A stretch of 48,637 nucleotides of DNA from Chloroflexota bacterium (GCA_019247515.1 JAFAOS010000453.1:1-48637); one strand, 5' to 3'; numbered from the stretch's first letter, positions 38,346-46,811 are shown. Numbers and translations are program-made. Notes: generated from the sequence alone by a model not told the origin.

Positions 38346-39767
38346 ATGCCGAACACCGTGGTGCAGATGCCGCAATTGGGCGAGTCGGTGTCCGAAGGCA
38401 CAATCGGTCGCTGGCTGAAGCAGCCGGGCGAGCGCGTGGAGCGCAACGAGCCGCTGGTCGAGATCCAGACGGACAAGGTCAACGCCGAGGTACCGAGCCC
38501 CGTCGCCGGGGTCCTGCAGCAGATCCTCCTGCCCGAAGGCACGACGGCGGCGGTCAAGAGCGATATGGCGATCATCGGCGACGAACCTGCGCTCCCCTCT
38601 ACCTCTGGCAGAGGGGCCGGGGGTGAGGGCGCCGGCGCGTCTCCGGCCTTCACGTATGACCGTTCGGCCGGTGGCGGCGTCGTCGGCCATCGCGACGCCG
38701 AGCCGTCCGCGCCGCCAGCGCCGGCGCCGCCACCACCCGAGCCGAACGGCGCCCCGCCCAAGCGCTTCTATACCCCCGTCGTGCTGCGTATGGCCGAGGA
38801 GCACCACATCGACCTGTCAACGGTCGAGGGCACGGGCGCCCACGGCCGAGTGACCCGCCGCGACGTCGAGCGCGCCATCGCGAGCCCCCCCTCTACCTCT
38901 GGGAGAGGGGCCGGGGGTGAGGGCTCACTCGCGCCGGCGCCTGCACCGCAACCAGCGCAGACCTCAGGGGTACCTCAGCCAGTCGCGTCACCACCAGATC
39001 GGGCGCCGGCCGCGGCGTCGTCGACACTGGAGTCTCCGCCGATCGACCTGCCACCCAGGCCCCAGGCCGCGGCCGCCGACCAGTCCGTCGCCCTCACCCC
39101 GATGCGCCGCGCCATCGCCGAGCACATGGCCCGCGCCCGCGCCGACATCCCCGACGCCTGGTCGCTGATCGAGATCGATATGACGCGCCTGTCCAGACAG
39201 CGCGACGTCCTCCAGGCCGACTGGCAAGCCCGAGAAGGCTACGAGCTCACCTACCTGCCCTTCTTCGTCAAGGCCGTGCTGGCCGGCCTGCGCGCCGTGC
39301 CTGATCTGAACGCCTCCTGGGCCGGCGACCACGTCACCGTCCATCGCGACTACAACCTTGGTATCGCCGTCTCGGTCCAGAGCGGTCTGATCGTGCCTGT
39401 CCTGCGCGGCGCCGACCAGCTCAGCGTGGCGGGCACCGCGCGTGCGTTGCGCGCGCTCATCCTCAAAGCGCGCACTGGCAAGCTGGCGATGGACGACTTG
39501 CAAGGTGGCACCTTCACCGTCAACAACCCCGGGTCGCTCGGCTCGATCATGAGTCAGCCCATCGTGCCCGTCGGACAGGCCGGCATCATCACCATGGAGG
39601 CCATTGTCAAACGTCCGGTGGTCACCGCCGACGACGCCATCGCCGTGCGCAGCATGATGTACAGCTGTCTGAGCTTCGATCACCGCATCCTGGACGGCAG
39701 CGGCGCTCTGACATTCCTCAAGACGCTCAAGCACGAGCTCGAAACCGTCGAGTACCCGCTCTACTGA
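38346..39767 (+). CDS. 2-oxoacid dehydrogenase E2 (dihydrolipoamide acyltransferase)
   Basis: 473 residues. Lipoyl domain 1-77 with Lys44 in TDKVNAEVPSPVAG; peripheral-subunit-binding domain ~141-180 (FYTPVVLRMAEEHHIDLSTV, GAHGRVTRRDVERAIA); catalytic domain ~245-473 with SFDHRILDGS (His446). Both Pro/Ala-rich linkers contain the same peptide, PSTSGRGAGGEG, encoded by a palindromic DNA repeat (38592-38629 and 38885-38922) found outside genes in many bacteria. Stop overlaps the lipA start (ATGA). E3 (dihydrolipoamide dehydrogenase) is not in the window. Confidence 0.94.
   Translation: MPNTVVQMPQLGESVSEGTIGRWLKQPGERVERNEPLVEIQTDKVNAEVPSPVAGVLQQILLPEGTTAAVKSDMAIIGDEPALPSTSGRGAGGEGAGASPAFTYDRSAGGGVVGHRDAEPSAPPAPAPPPPEPNGAPPKRFYTPVVLRMAEEHHIDLSTVEGTGAHGRVTRRDVERAIASPPSTSGRGAGGEGSLAPAPAPQPAQTSGVPQPVASPPDRAPAAASSTLESPPIDLPPRPQAAAADQSVALTPMRRAIAEHMARARADIPDAWSLIEIDMTRLSRQRDVLQADWQAREGYELTYLPFFVKAVLAGLRAVPDLNASWAGDHVTVHRDYNLGIAVSVQSGLIVPVLRGADQLSVAGTARALRALILKARTGKLAMDDLQGGTFTVNNPGSLGSIMSQPIVPVGQAGIITMEAIVKRPVVTADDAIAVRSMMYSCLSFDHRILDGSGALTFLKTLKHELETVEYPLY
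38592..38629 (+). repeat. Palindromic repeat captured in E2 coding sequence, copy 1
   Basis: CCCCTCT (38594-38600) and AGAGGGG (38610-38616) form a 7-bp stem, followed by CCGGGGGTGAGGG. The frame is kept and encodes PSTSGRGAGGEG in the linker between the lipoyl and subunit-binding domains. It differs from copy 2 at one base over ~36 bp, far closer than unconstrained linker DNA should be. Confidence 0.8.
38885..38922 (+). repeat. Palindromic repeat captured in E2 coding sequence, copy 2
   Basis: Same element as 38592-38629: CCCCTCT (38887-38893), AGAGGGG (38903-38909), then CCGGGGGTGAGGG. It sits in the linker between the subunit-binding and catalytic domains, in the same reading frame. Confidence 0.8.
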
Positions 39768-40687
39768 TGACAATCGCGATCGAACCGCGGCGCCCGCGCC
39801 GCACCGAGCCACTCACGCCTGACACCGCGCCGCCGGCCATGGGCGCCAAGCCGGCCTGGATCAAAGTTCCGCTCAGCCACGGGCCCCACTTCAAGGGCCT
39901 CAAGCGCCTGGTCCGCGATCAGGGGCTGCACACCATCTGCGAGGAGGCCGCGTGCCCCAACATCGGCGAATGCTGGGGCGAGTTCCGTACCGCCTCCTTT
40001 CTGCTGTTGGGTGACACGTGCACTCGCAATTGCGGCTTCTGCGACGTCACCACTGGCCGCCCCGGCGCTGTCGATTGGACCGAGCCCCAGCGCCTGGCGG
40101 AGGCCGTGGCCAGGCTCGAGCTGCGCCACGTCGTCATCACCTCCGTCACCCGCGACGACCTGGACGACGGCGGCGCGCAGATCTTCGCCATGACCATTCG
40201 CGCCCTGAAGCGCCGCGATCCCGGCCTGGGCGTCGAGGTCCTCGTCCCGGACTTTCAGGGGAACTGGGACGCCCTGGCCACCGTCATGCGCGCCGGCCCG
40301 GACATCCTGAACCACAACCTGGAAACCGTGCCGCGCCTGTATTCGCGAGTCCGACCCAGGGCCATCTATACGCAGTCGCTGGAATTATTACGCCGCGGCA
40401 AAGACCTTTCCCCGCGCACACCGACCAAGTCGGGTCTCATGCTCGGGCTCGGCGAAACGCGCGACGAACTCCTCACGGTTCTCGAAGACCTGCGCAGGCA
40501 CGCGGTGGACGTCGTCACGCTTGGGCAGTACCTGCGGCCAAGCCTGCGGCACCTGCCCGTCGAGCGTTTCGTGCCGCCGGACGAGTTCGACGAGCTGAAG
40601 GCCATCGCCCGCCAGATGGGCTTTCGGCACATAGAAAGTGGTCCGCTGGTGCGCTCGAGCTATCACGCTCACAGCCAGCTACAATAG
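39767..40687 (+). CDS. lipA: Lipoyl synthase
   Basis: 306 residues from ATG 39767, overlapping the E2 stop. Radical-SAM enzyme that inserts two sulfurs into octanoyl groups on E2 or GcvH. Auxiliary-cluster motif CEEAACPNIGEC (Cys-x4-Cys-x5-Cys), radical-SAM motif CTRNCGFC, and the C-terminal VRSSYHA serine ligand are all intact. Placement directly after E2 suggests it serves this complex. No octanoyltransferase (lipB/lipM) is in the window. Confidence 0.96.
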   Translation: MTIAIEPRRPRRTEPLTPDTAPPAMGAKPAWIKVPLSHGPHFKGLKRLVRDQGLHTICEEAACPNIGECWGEFRTASFLLLGDTCTRNCGFCDVTTGRPGAVDWTEPQRLAEAVARLELRHVVITSVTRDDLDDGGAQIFAMTIRALKRRDPGLGVEVLVPDFQGNWDALATVMRAGPDILNHNLETVPRLYSRVRPRAIYTQSLELLRRGKDLSPRTPTKSGLMLGLGETRDELLTVLEDLRRHAVDVVTLGQYLRPSLRHLPVERFVPPDEFDELKAIARQMGFRHIESGPLVRSSYHAHSQLQ

Positions 40688-40696
40688 CCGCGCCTT

Positions 40697-41161
40697 TTGA
40701 CTACCCCCGAGGCTGACGAGCAGGGCAAGACGGCTCCGGTCGAGCTGCCGAACCACCAGCCACCGCCATCCCCGTCGGTTCCCTCGCCTCCGCCGGAGCA
40801 AGCGCCGGTGGAGCCGGAGGTGTCCCCGCCGCCCGCCGAGCCACTACCTGCCGAAGAGCCGCCACCGGCCCCACCGCCGCCCGTCGAACCGCCACCCACG
40901 CCCGAGCCGGCCCCGACCTTCGAGATGGCCGACCGGCCGGTCGATCTCACGCCGCGGGCGGTCGCCGCCACCCAAGGACTGGCGCCCGGCGCGCATGACG
41001 TGGTCTACGTGCCCTTGGCCGTGAGCATCGGCGACGGCTTCAAGTTCGGCTGCGGCTTCTTCCTGGCCAGCGTGCTGGCGGGTCTGGTCGGCTTCGTGCT
41101 GCTGGCCGCGCTGTTCCTGCTGATGGGCGTCCTCGGCCTGAACCTGCCGCTGGGTCGCTAG
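40697..41161 (+). CDS. Hypothetical proline-rich membrane protein
   Basis: 154 residues from TTG 40697, the only start near the lipA stop. Residues 1-80 are Pro/Glu/Ala low complexity. Residues ~105-150 contain one long or two short membrane segments (FGCGFFLASVLAGLVGFVLL, AALFLLMGVLGLNLP). No family recognised. Its TAG shares a CTAG with the stop of the convergent kinase gene. Confidence 0.55.
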   Translation: MTTPEADEQGKTAPVELPNHQPPPSPSVPSPPPEQAPVEPEVSPPPAEPLPAEEPPPAPPPPVEPPPTPEPAPTFEMADRPVDLTPRAVAATQGLAPGAHDVVYVPLAVSIGDGFKFGCGFFLASVLAGLVGFVLLAALFLLMGVLGLNLPLGR

Positions 41162-41721
41162 CCTGCGGTCACTGTCTCTGCGCGTGGGAGAGGGTCGGGG
41201 TGCGCCGCGCGCAGCCCCGCCACCAGTCGCTGCAGAAGGCTCTCATACCCTGCCGCGGTGTTGATCACCACGTGCGGCCGACGGATCGGCTCCGCACGCC
41301 GCCGCATCTGCAAGTACACGAACCAGTCCGCCTCGGAGACGTCGTCTTCGTCCAGCTGCTGCTGACGCCGCAGCATGCGATCCTGGACTACCGCCGGCGG
41401 ACACGTCACCCAGATGATCGCCAGGCGCGCAGAGCAGTCGTCGGCAATGTCATAGACGCGGCGTCGCACACGCTCCTCCAGGTTGGTGGCGTCGAAGATG
41501 ACCGATCTGCCCACGACCAGCGCCGAGCGCAACATGGTGTGGCACCAGCCGTAGACTGCCGCGTGCTCGCCGCCGGTATACCGCGGCTCACGGAATAGCT
41601 GCTTGCGGACGCGGTCCGACTCGACCACCTGCGCGTCGAGCGCCGTTCCCAGCCGCCGCGCCAGCCGGCTCTTCCCCGTGCCAGGCGGGCCAACCATCAG
41701 AACCAGCAACGGGGCTGTCAC
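41158..41721 (-). CDS. P-loop kinase (AAA_33 / zeta-like)
   Basis: 187 residues. Walker A GPPGTGKS near the N-terminus, DAQVVESDRVRKQLF with an acidic substrate-binding residue as in polynucleotide or gluconate-type kinases, FDATNLEERVRRRV, and a lid with RMLRRQQQLDEDDVSEAD. Likely phosphorylates a small molecule or nucleic-acid end. The fold is shared with zeta toxins, but no antitoxin-like gene is adjacent. The last residues (AAHPDPLPRAETVTAG) derive from a short dispersed repeat at 41176-41204. Confidence 0.82.
   Translation of the reverse strand: MTAPLLVLMVGPPGTGKSRLARRLGTALDAQVVESDRVRKQLFREPRYTGGEHAAVYGWCHTMLRSALVVGRSVIFDATNLEERVRRRVYDIADDCSARLAIIWVTCPPAVVQDRMLRRQQQLDEDDVSEADWFVYLQMRRRAEPIRRPHVVINTAAGYESLLQRLVAGLRAAHPDPLPRAETVTAG
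41176..41204 (+). repeat. Short dispersed repeat forming the kinase C-terminus
   Basis: CTCTGCGCGTGGGAGAGGGTCGGGGTGCG resembles the AGAGGGGCCGGGGGTGAGGG element of the E2 gene (a variant of the same intergenic repeat type). It lies at the 3' end of the kinase gene and encodes its last ~10 residues. Confidence 0.5.
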
Positions 41722-41772
41722 CGCTTCGAGAGCCAGTCTAGCCCGGCCGACGGTGGGGGCGATAATGCGGCC

Positions 41773-42498
41773 ATGGCCGCGTTCCGCAGTTTCTGGGCGG
41801 CTGTCGTCGACATCTACGACGACACGCTGGTCCTGCTCGGCGGCAATGTGGCGGCGCTGCTACTCAATGTGCCCCTGTTCTTGCTCGGGATTGTCCTGGT
41901 CTATATCGCCACCGGCGAGCCGCCTGCCCCACTGGTCTCGGCGGCGTTGGCGACCATCATGGCCTTTCTGCCCACGCCGGGCAACGTGGCGCTCGCGGGC
42001 GTCAGCCAGGTCGCCGCGGGTCCAGACGTTGCGCGTCTGCGTGTGTTCGTGGAAACCCTGCGCGAGCGCTGGGGCATCGCGTGGCGTTGCGCGCTCGTCA
42101 GCGTTGTCGTTCTGGTGGCCCTGCTCTGGAACGTCGTGTTCTATCTGAACTTTGGCGCCACCTGGTCGCTGCTGGTCGCGATCTTGTGGACCTACGCCAC
42201 CGTGGTCTGGCTCAGCCTGCACCTGTACGTGGTGCCCCTGTCCGTCCACGTCGCACAGCCGCGCGTCTTTGATCTGTACCGCCGCGCCGCTTTCGTCGCC
42301 CTGGGCCATGCCGGTTACACCTTCGTGTTACTTGTGCTGCTGCTGATCGTGACGTTCGCCGCGGTCCTGTTTCTGCCCATCTATGTCCTGGTGGCGCAGT
42401 CCTTTGTCAGCCTGGCCCAGGCGCACGCATTGCGTGAGATCCGCCGACGGCACGGCGACCTGATGGTCGAGGCCGAAGAAGAGGTCAGCCGCACGTGA
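41773..42498 (+). CDS. Polytopic membrane protein, DUF624/YesL-like
   Basis: 241 residues with about five hydrophobic helices: NVAALLLNVPLFLLGIVLVY, LVSAALATIMAFLPTPGNVA, ALVSVVVLVALLWNVVFYL, LLVAILWTYATVVWLSLHLY and FVLLVLLLIVTFAAVLFLP. The layout is that of DUF624 (YesL) proteins, often near ABC sugar transporters. That assignment is from memory of the pattern. The stop overlaps the kinase start (GTGA), so it is translated with the PknB-like gene. Confidence 0.65.
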   Translation: MAAFRSFWAAVVDIYDDTLVLLGGNVAALLLNVPLFLLGIVLVYIATGEPPAPLVSAALATIMAFLPTPGNVALAGVSQVAAGPDVARLRVFVETLRERWGIAWRCALVSVVVLVALLWNVVFYLNFGATWSLLVAILWTYATVVWLSLHLYVVPLSVHVAQPRVFDLYRRAAFVALGHAGYTFVLLVLLLIVTFAAVLFLPIYVLVAQSFVSLAQAHALREIRRRHGDLMVEAEEEVSRT

Positions 42499-44237
42499 GC
42501 TCGCCTGGCTCCGACCGCGTCCTGGGCGGGCGCTATCGACTGGTTCGCGAGATCGCGCGTGGTGGCATGGCGTCTGTCTGGGAGGCGGACGACTCGCTGC
42601 TCGACCGTCGGGTGGCGGTCAAACTGCTGCACGCGCAGTTCGCGGACGAGCCCGAGTTTCTCGAACGTTTCCGACGCGAGGCGCGCGCCGCGGCGCGTCT
42701 GAGCCATCCCAACATCGTGCCGATCTACGACGTTGGAGAAGATAGCGAGACGCGGACGCCGTACATCGTCATGGAGCTGGTCGAGGGCGGCAACCTGAAG
42801 GATCGCATCCGCCAGGCCGCGCCGCTGCCCGATGCCGAGATTCGGACCGTTGGGGCCACCCTGGCGGCCACGCTCGAGTACGCCCACGGCAAAGGGCTCA
42901 TCCATCGCGACGTCAAGCCGCAGAACGTGCTGCTGGGCCTCGACGGTCGTCCACGACTCACCGATTTCGGGATCGCGCAGGCCGTCGCGGCGAGCGGCCT
43001 GACGCGCACGGGCGTGGTGATGGGCTCCGTGCATTACATCGCGCCGGAACAGGTCCGCGGCGGGCAGGCGGCGCCGCAGTCCGACATCTACAGCCTGGGC
43101 GTGGTCCTGTACGAAATGGCGACGGGGCGCGTGCCCTTCGAGGGCGAGACCGATCTGGCCATTGCGCTGGCGCACGCGGAGCAAACACCGACGCCGCCGC
43201 GCACGCTCAATCCGCGGCTCGCGCCTGACCTGGAGCGCAGCATCATGCGCGCGCTCGCCAAGTCGCCCGCCGCGCGGTTTGCGAGCGCGGCAGAGTTTGC
43301 CGAGGCGCTGCGTGGCGGCGCGAACGCCACGGCCCGCATGGCGACCGCGGCAGGTGTCGCGGAAGCCACGCGGCGGATGCCAACCCAGGCGCTGGCGCAA
43401 CCCGTGACCGCGCCGCCGCGGCGGGGGGCGGGAACCGCGGCGGCAGCGGCCGCCGCACAGCCGACTCCACGCCGCACGGCGCGTCCCAGGACGGGTCGCG
43501 GCGCCAGCAACGGACTGCTCGGGCTCCTGGCGGCGCTGGCCGCGGTGCTGCTGGCGGTTGGCGCCGGGTTTTACGGCCTCGCTTCGCTGAATCGCTCCGG
43601 GCTGCTCCCGACCGACGCGACGCCTGCGCCGACGAGCGCGCCCACGCCGCCGCCCACCGCTCCGCCCAAACCGGTCGTGGCGCCCACCGACACCCAGACG
43701 CCGCCGACACCGTCGCCGCAGCCCTCCGACACGCCCGTGCCGCCTACCCCATCGCCGGTGCCGACTGCCGCGCCAACTCTGGCGCCGCCCAGTCCCACGC
43801 CAGCGCGCGTGGTTCCAACCCTGGTGCCACCGTCGCCGCCGCCGCGGGTCGCCGTGCCCGATCTCCGCGGTCGGACGCTCGACCAGGCGCAGGCCGCTCT
43901 CGCCTCGGCCGGACTGACCGTGACCGTCCGTGGCGTGAACGCCAACGCCGAGAGGAACACGGTCGTCGACCAGTCGCCCGCCGCGGGCGCCACCTTGCCG
44001 CCCGGCGGCACCGTGGCGCTGCAGGTTGGTACTGGCTCGACCGCGGTCCCGGACGTGAGCAGCCTGGCCCGCGACCAGGCGGTTCAGACGCTGCAGAACA
44101 ACAGCTTCCGCGTGACGCTGCGCGATCGGAAGGACCCGCGCATCCCGTCAGGCTTCGCCGTCGGCACGAATCCAGCCGCGGGCGCGGTGCTCCCGCGCAA
44201 CAGCGAGGTGGAGCTCGACATCAGCTCCGGCCGCTGA
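42495..44237 (+). CDS. PknB-type Ser/Thr protein kinase with two PASTA domains
   Basis: 580 residues from GTG 42495. Kinase domain ~12-275: GRYRLVREIARGGMASVW (P-loop), AVKLLH (Lys), LIHRDVKPQNVLL (catalytic loop), LTDFGIA (DFG), GSVHYIAPEQ. An Ala/Arg-rich juxtamembrane segment follows, one transmembrane helix ~338-362 (LLGLLAALAAVLLAVGAGFY), a long Pro/Thr-rich spacer, then PASTA repeats ~453-515 and ~517-579 outside the cell, which in this family bind peptidoglycan fragments or lipid II. Expected role is cell-wall or growth signalling. No partner phosphatase is nearby. Confidence 0.94.
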   Translation: MSSPGSDRVLGGRYRLVREIARGGMASVWEADDSLLDRRVAVKLLHAQFADEPEFLERFRREARAAARLSHPNIVPIYDVGEDSETRTPYIVMELVEGGNLKDRIRQAAPLPDAEIRTVGATLAATLEYAHGKGLIHRDVKPQNVLLGLDGRPRLTDFGIAQAVAASGLTRTGVVMGSVHYIAPEQVRGGQAAPQSDIYSLGVVLYEMATGRVPFEGETDLAIALAHAEQTPTPPRTLNPRLAPDLERSIMRALAKSPAARFASAAEFAEALRGGANATARMATAAGVAEATRRMPTQALAQPVTAPPRRGAGTAAAAAAAQPTPRRTARPRTGRGASNGLLGLLAALAAVLLAVGAGFYGLASLNRSGLLPTDATPAPTSAPTPPPTAPPKPVVAPTDTQTPPTPSPQPSDTPVPPTPSPVPTAAPTLAPPSPTPARVVPTLVPPSPPPRVAVPDLRGRTLDQAQAALASAGLTVTVRGVNANAERNTVVDQSPAAGATLPPGGTVALQVGTGSTAVPDVSSLARDQAVQTLQNNSFRVTLRDRKDPRIPSGFAVGTNPAAGAVLPRNSEVELDISSGR

Positions 44238-44293
44238 GGCACATCACGAGTTTGTCTGTCGACGGGTGTCGTCGACGCCTTCACGGGAGTACG

Positions 44294-44807
44294 TTCATCC
44301 CCCCTGGCGGACGACCTGGGTCCTGTCAACACGGTAGGGGAGGACCCCTGCACCCGCAGGGGGCTTTGTCTTGTCGACAGGGATACCCTCCCGACCTCGG
44401 GCTAACTGCCTGACCCGACTGGGTCCCCTCTGGGGGAAGCGATTCCCTTCGCCGCTGGGTGCCCCGTCCCGGGGCGTCCTGCTTCGAGCTGAGCCTTCCT
44501 GGCGGTCGACTCGGGTCCTGTCAACACGGAAGGGGAGGACCCCTACACCCCCTGGCGTTCTGTCGGGTCGATGGGGATGCTCTCCTCGACGTCTCGATAA
44601 CGGTTTGACCCGACTGGGTCCCCTCCGGGGCAAGATTCCCTTCGCCACTGGGTCTCCCTCACGAGGCGTCCTGCTTCGAGCTGAGCCTTCGTGGCGGACG
44701 ACTTGGGTCCTGTCAACACGGTAGGGGAGGATCCCTACAACGCCCTGGGGTTGTGTCGGGTCGATGGGGATGCTCTCCTGACCCTTCGGGTAACTGTTTG
44801 ACCCGAC
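44294..44807 (-). repeat. Dispersed ~150-170 bp repeat, three units, minus polarity
   Basis: Units at about 44294-44419, 44471-44614 and 44663-44807, each the reverse complement of the units at 32837-33165. Shared landmarks on the plus strand are TGGCGGACGA-TGGGTCCTGTC, GGTAGGGGAGGA-CCCTAC, GGGGATGCTCTCC and TTTGACCCGAC. The third unit has the longest exact matches to the other array (23 and 24 bp). Confidence 0.85.
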
Positions 44808-44841
44808 TGGGTTCCCCCTCTCGGGAACCGTTTGACCCCGC

Positions 44842-44977
44842 TGGGTCCCAATCTGGGGAAGAGACTCCTTCCCAAGTGGGTCCCCCTCTGGGGAAGAGAC
44901 TCCTTCCCAAGTGGGTCCCCTCTGGGGAAGAGACTCCTTCCCAACATGGGTCCCCTCTGGGGAAAGATTCCTTCGAC
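44842..44977 (+). repeat. 35-bp tandem hairpin repeat, about four copies
   Basis: Units at 44842-44876, 44877-44911, 44912-44946 and a partial one from 44947. Each begins TGGGTCCC and contains GGGAAG-AGACTC-CTTCCC, a 6-bp stem with a 6-base loop. They end about 20 bp before the gamma-glutamyltransferase start, so a transcript from upstream would carry a row of hairpins. Confidence 0.85.
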
Positions 44978-44996
44978 CTTGATATCGTCTCGAGTA

Positions 44997-46805
44997 ATGA
45001 CTCGGCCCTTCCCTCCTGATACCGACGCCCACGGCACGGCGGTCGGCGAGACCCGCCCTGTTCCTTTCGCCACCCGACCCGTCCTCCAGGGCACCCTGGG
45101 CATGGTTGCCGCGGGCCACTACCTCGCCGCGGCTATCGGCCTGAGCATCCTCGAAAAGGGCGGCAATGCCGTCGACGCGGGCGTCGCCGCGGGCTTCGCG
45201 GTGGCCCTGCTCAAGCCGCAAAGCGTCGGCATCGGCGGCGAAGTCCCGATCCTGATCCACATCGCCAACCAGCACCGGAGCGTGGCCATCAATGGCCAGG
45301 GCTGGGCCCCCCGTGCCGCCACCATCGACTGGTTTCGCCAGCACGACATCAGCCTGATCCCGTCCGACGGGTTCCTGCCGGCGACGGTCCCCGCCCAGTT
45401 CGCGTCCTGGTGCACCGCGCTCCAGCAATTCGGCACCCGCACGTTGGCCGACGTGCTCGGCCCGGCCGTCGATCTTGCCGAGGGCGGCTTTCCCGTGTAC
45501 GCGGCACTGCGTAACGCCGTCCACAAGGTGCGTGAGCGCTACGCCCAGGAGTGGCCCACCTCGGCCGCAATTTACCTCACCAACGGCCAGGCGCCGGTCG
45601 AGGGCACGCTGATCCGTAATCCTGACTGGGCTCGCACGCTGAAAGGCGCGATCGACGCCAGCCTGCGCGCGGGCTCGAGCGGTCGCGAAGCGGGCATCGA
45701 CGCGGCGATCGACTACTTCTATAGCGGCCCGGTCGCCGAGCAAGCCGTCAAGTTCTCGTCCAACAACGCGTTCGCCGACGACTCCGGTCGCGCGCACGCG
45801 GGGCTGTTCACCGTCGAGGACTTCGCCGACTTCGGCGCGCACGGCACCTCCGTCGAGGACCCCGCCCGCGTCGCGTATCGGGGCGTCGAGGTGCTGAAGT
45901 GCGGGCCATGGAGCCAGGGGCCCGTGTTCTTGCAGCAGTTGAAGCTGCTCGAGGGCTTCGACCTGCAGCGGCTCGGCCACAACACCGCCGACTACCTGCA
46001 CATCTACCTGGAAGCCGCCAAGCTCGCGTTTGCCGATCGCGAGCGCTACTACGGCGACCCCGAGTTCGTCGGCGTGCCGCTGGGGCTGCTGCTTTCAGAG
46101 GACTACGCGGCCGAGCGACGCGAGATGATCGACGCGCAGCACGCCAGCCATGAGCTGCGGCCGGGCTCCCTGGCCGTGGCCGCCGCGGCTGAGAGAAGTG
46201 CCCAGCGCTGGCCGGTGGTTACCGGCGACACGACGCACGTGGACGCCGTCGACCGCTGGGGCAATCTGTTTTCGGCGACGCCGAGCGGCGGCTGGATCGG
46301 CTCGTCCCCTGTGGTCGAGGGACTTGGTTTCCCGCTCGGGACGCGTGGCCAGATGTTCTACCTGGACGAGCGGCACGCCAACGCCCTGGTACCGCGCAAG
46401 CGACCGCGGACGACGCTGACGCCGTCGATGGCGCTGCGCAATGGCGAGCCGTGGCTGGCGTTCGGTACGCCCGGTGGCGACCAGCAGGACCAGTGGTCGC
46501 TCCAGTTTTTCCTGAACGTGGTGGACTTCGGGATGGAGCTGCAGGAAGCGCTCGACGCGCCGACGGTGCAGAGCACGCATTTCCCGGGTTCGTTCTACCC
46601 GCACCAGGCCCACCCCGGCGGGATGCGAGCCGAATCCCGCATCGCCGCGGACGTTCTGGACGAGCTGCGGGCCCGCGGCCACGACGTGGGCATCGACGGC
46701 CCCTGGAGCCACGGCCAGGTGACGGCAGTCGCGCGTGAAGAAAACGGCGTCCTCAGTGGCGCGGCCTCACCCCGCGGGCGGGTGGCCTACGTCATGGGGC
46801 GCTAG
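44997..46805 (+). CDS. ggt: Gamma-glutamyltransferase family protein
   Basis: 602 residues from ATG 44997; the frame open from 44832 runs through the tandem repeat and was rejected. Ntn-hydrolase fold: GMVAAGHYLAAAIGLSILEK and GGNAVDAGVAAGFAVALL at the N-terminus, then the autocleavage/nucleophile site GDTTHVDAVDRWGNLFS with Thr412, and TLTPSMALRNGEPWLAFGTP near the C-terminus. Transfers or hydrolyses gamma-glutamyl groups such as those of glutathione; acylases of the same family are an alternative. No clear signal peptide, although many family members are exported. It converges with a dipeptide permease operon, 6 bp apart. Confidence 0.9.
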   Translation: MTRPFPPDTDAHGTAVGETRPVPFATRPVLQGTLGMVAAGHYLAAAIGLSILEKGGNAVDAGVAAGFAVALLKPQSVGIGGEVPILIHIANQHRSVAINGQGWAPRAATIDWFRQHDISLIPSDGFLPATVPAQFASWCTALQQFGTRTLADVLGPAVDLAEGGFPVYAALRNAVHKVRERYAQEWPTSAAIYLTNGQAPVEGTLIRNPDWARTLKGAIDASLRAGSSGREAGIDAAIDYFYSGPVAEQAVKFSSNNAFADDSGRAHAGLFTVEDFADFGAHGTSVEDPARVAYRGVEVLKCGPWSQGPVFLQQLKLLEGFDLQRLGHNTADYLHIYLEAAKLAFADRERYYGDPEFVGVPLGLLLSEDYAAERREMIDAQHASHELRPGSLAVAAAAERSAQRWPVVTGDTTHVDAVDRWGNLFSATPSGGWIGSSPVVEGLGFPLGTRGQMFYLDERHANALVPRKRPRTTLTPSMALRNGEPWLAFGTPGGDQQDQWSLQFFLNVVDFGMELQEALDAPTVQSTHFPGSFYPHQAHPGGMRAESRIAADVLDELRARGHDVGIDGPWSHGQVTAVAREENGVLSGAASPRGRVAYVMGR

Positions 46806-46811
46806 GCCAGG

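Larger units (their letters stand above)
44238..44996. other. Intergenic repeat region before gamma-glutamyltransferase
   Basis: About 760 bp with no convincing gene. It holds three units of the dispersed repeat in minus polarity (44294-44807) and a 35-bp tandem hairpin repeat (44842-44977). Long frames on both strands through it are repeat translations. The bases just before the ATG at 44997 show only a weak ribosome site. Confidence 0.7.

Noticed and set aside
41158-41721. Zeta-type toxin of a toxin-antitoxin pair
   Set aside because: No small antitoxin gene is adjacent and the motifs fit a general P-loop kinase equally well.
44832-44996. N-terminal extension of gamma-glutamyltransferase
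   Set aside because: The extension translates the 35-bp tandem repeat and precedes the natural family N-terminus; ATG 44997 fits the family.
44295-46001. Minus-strand frame of more than 500 codons through the repeat array and ggt
   Set aside because: It is antisense to ggt and otherwise translates the dispersed repeats; no independent support.
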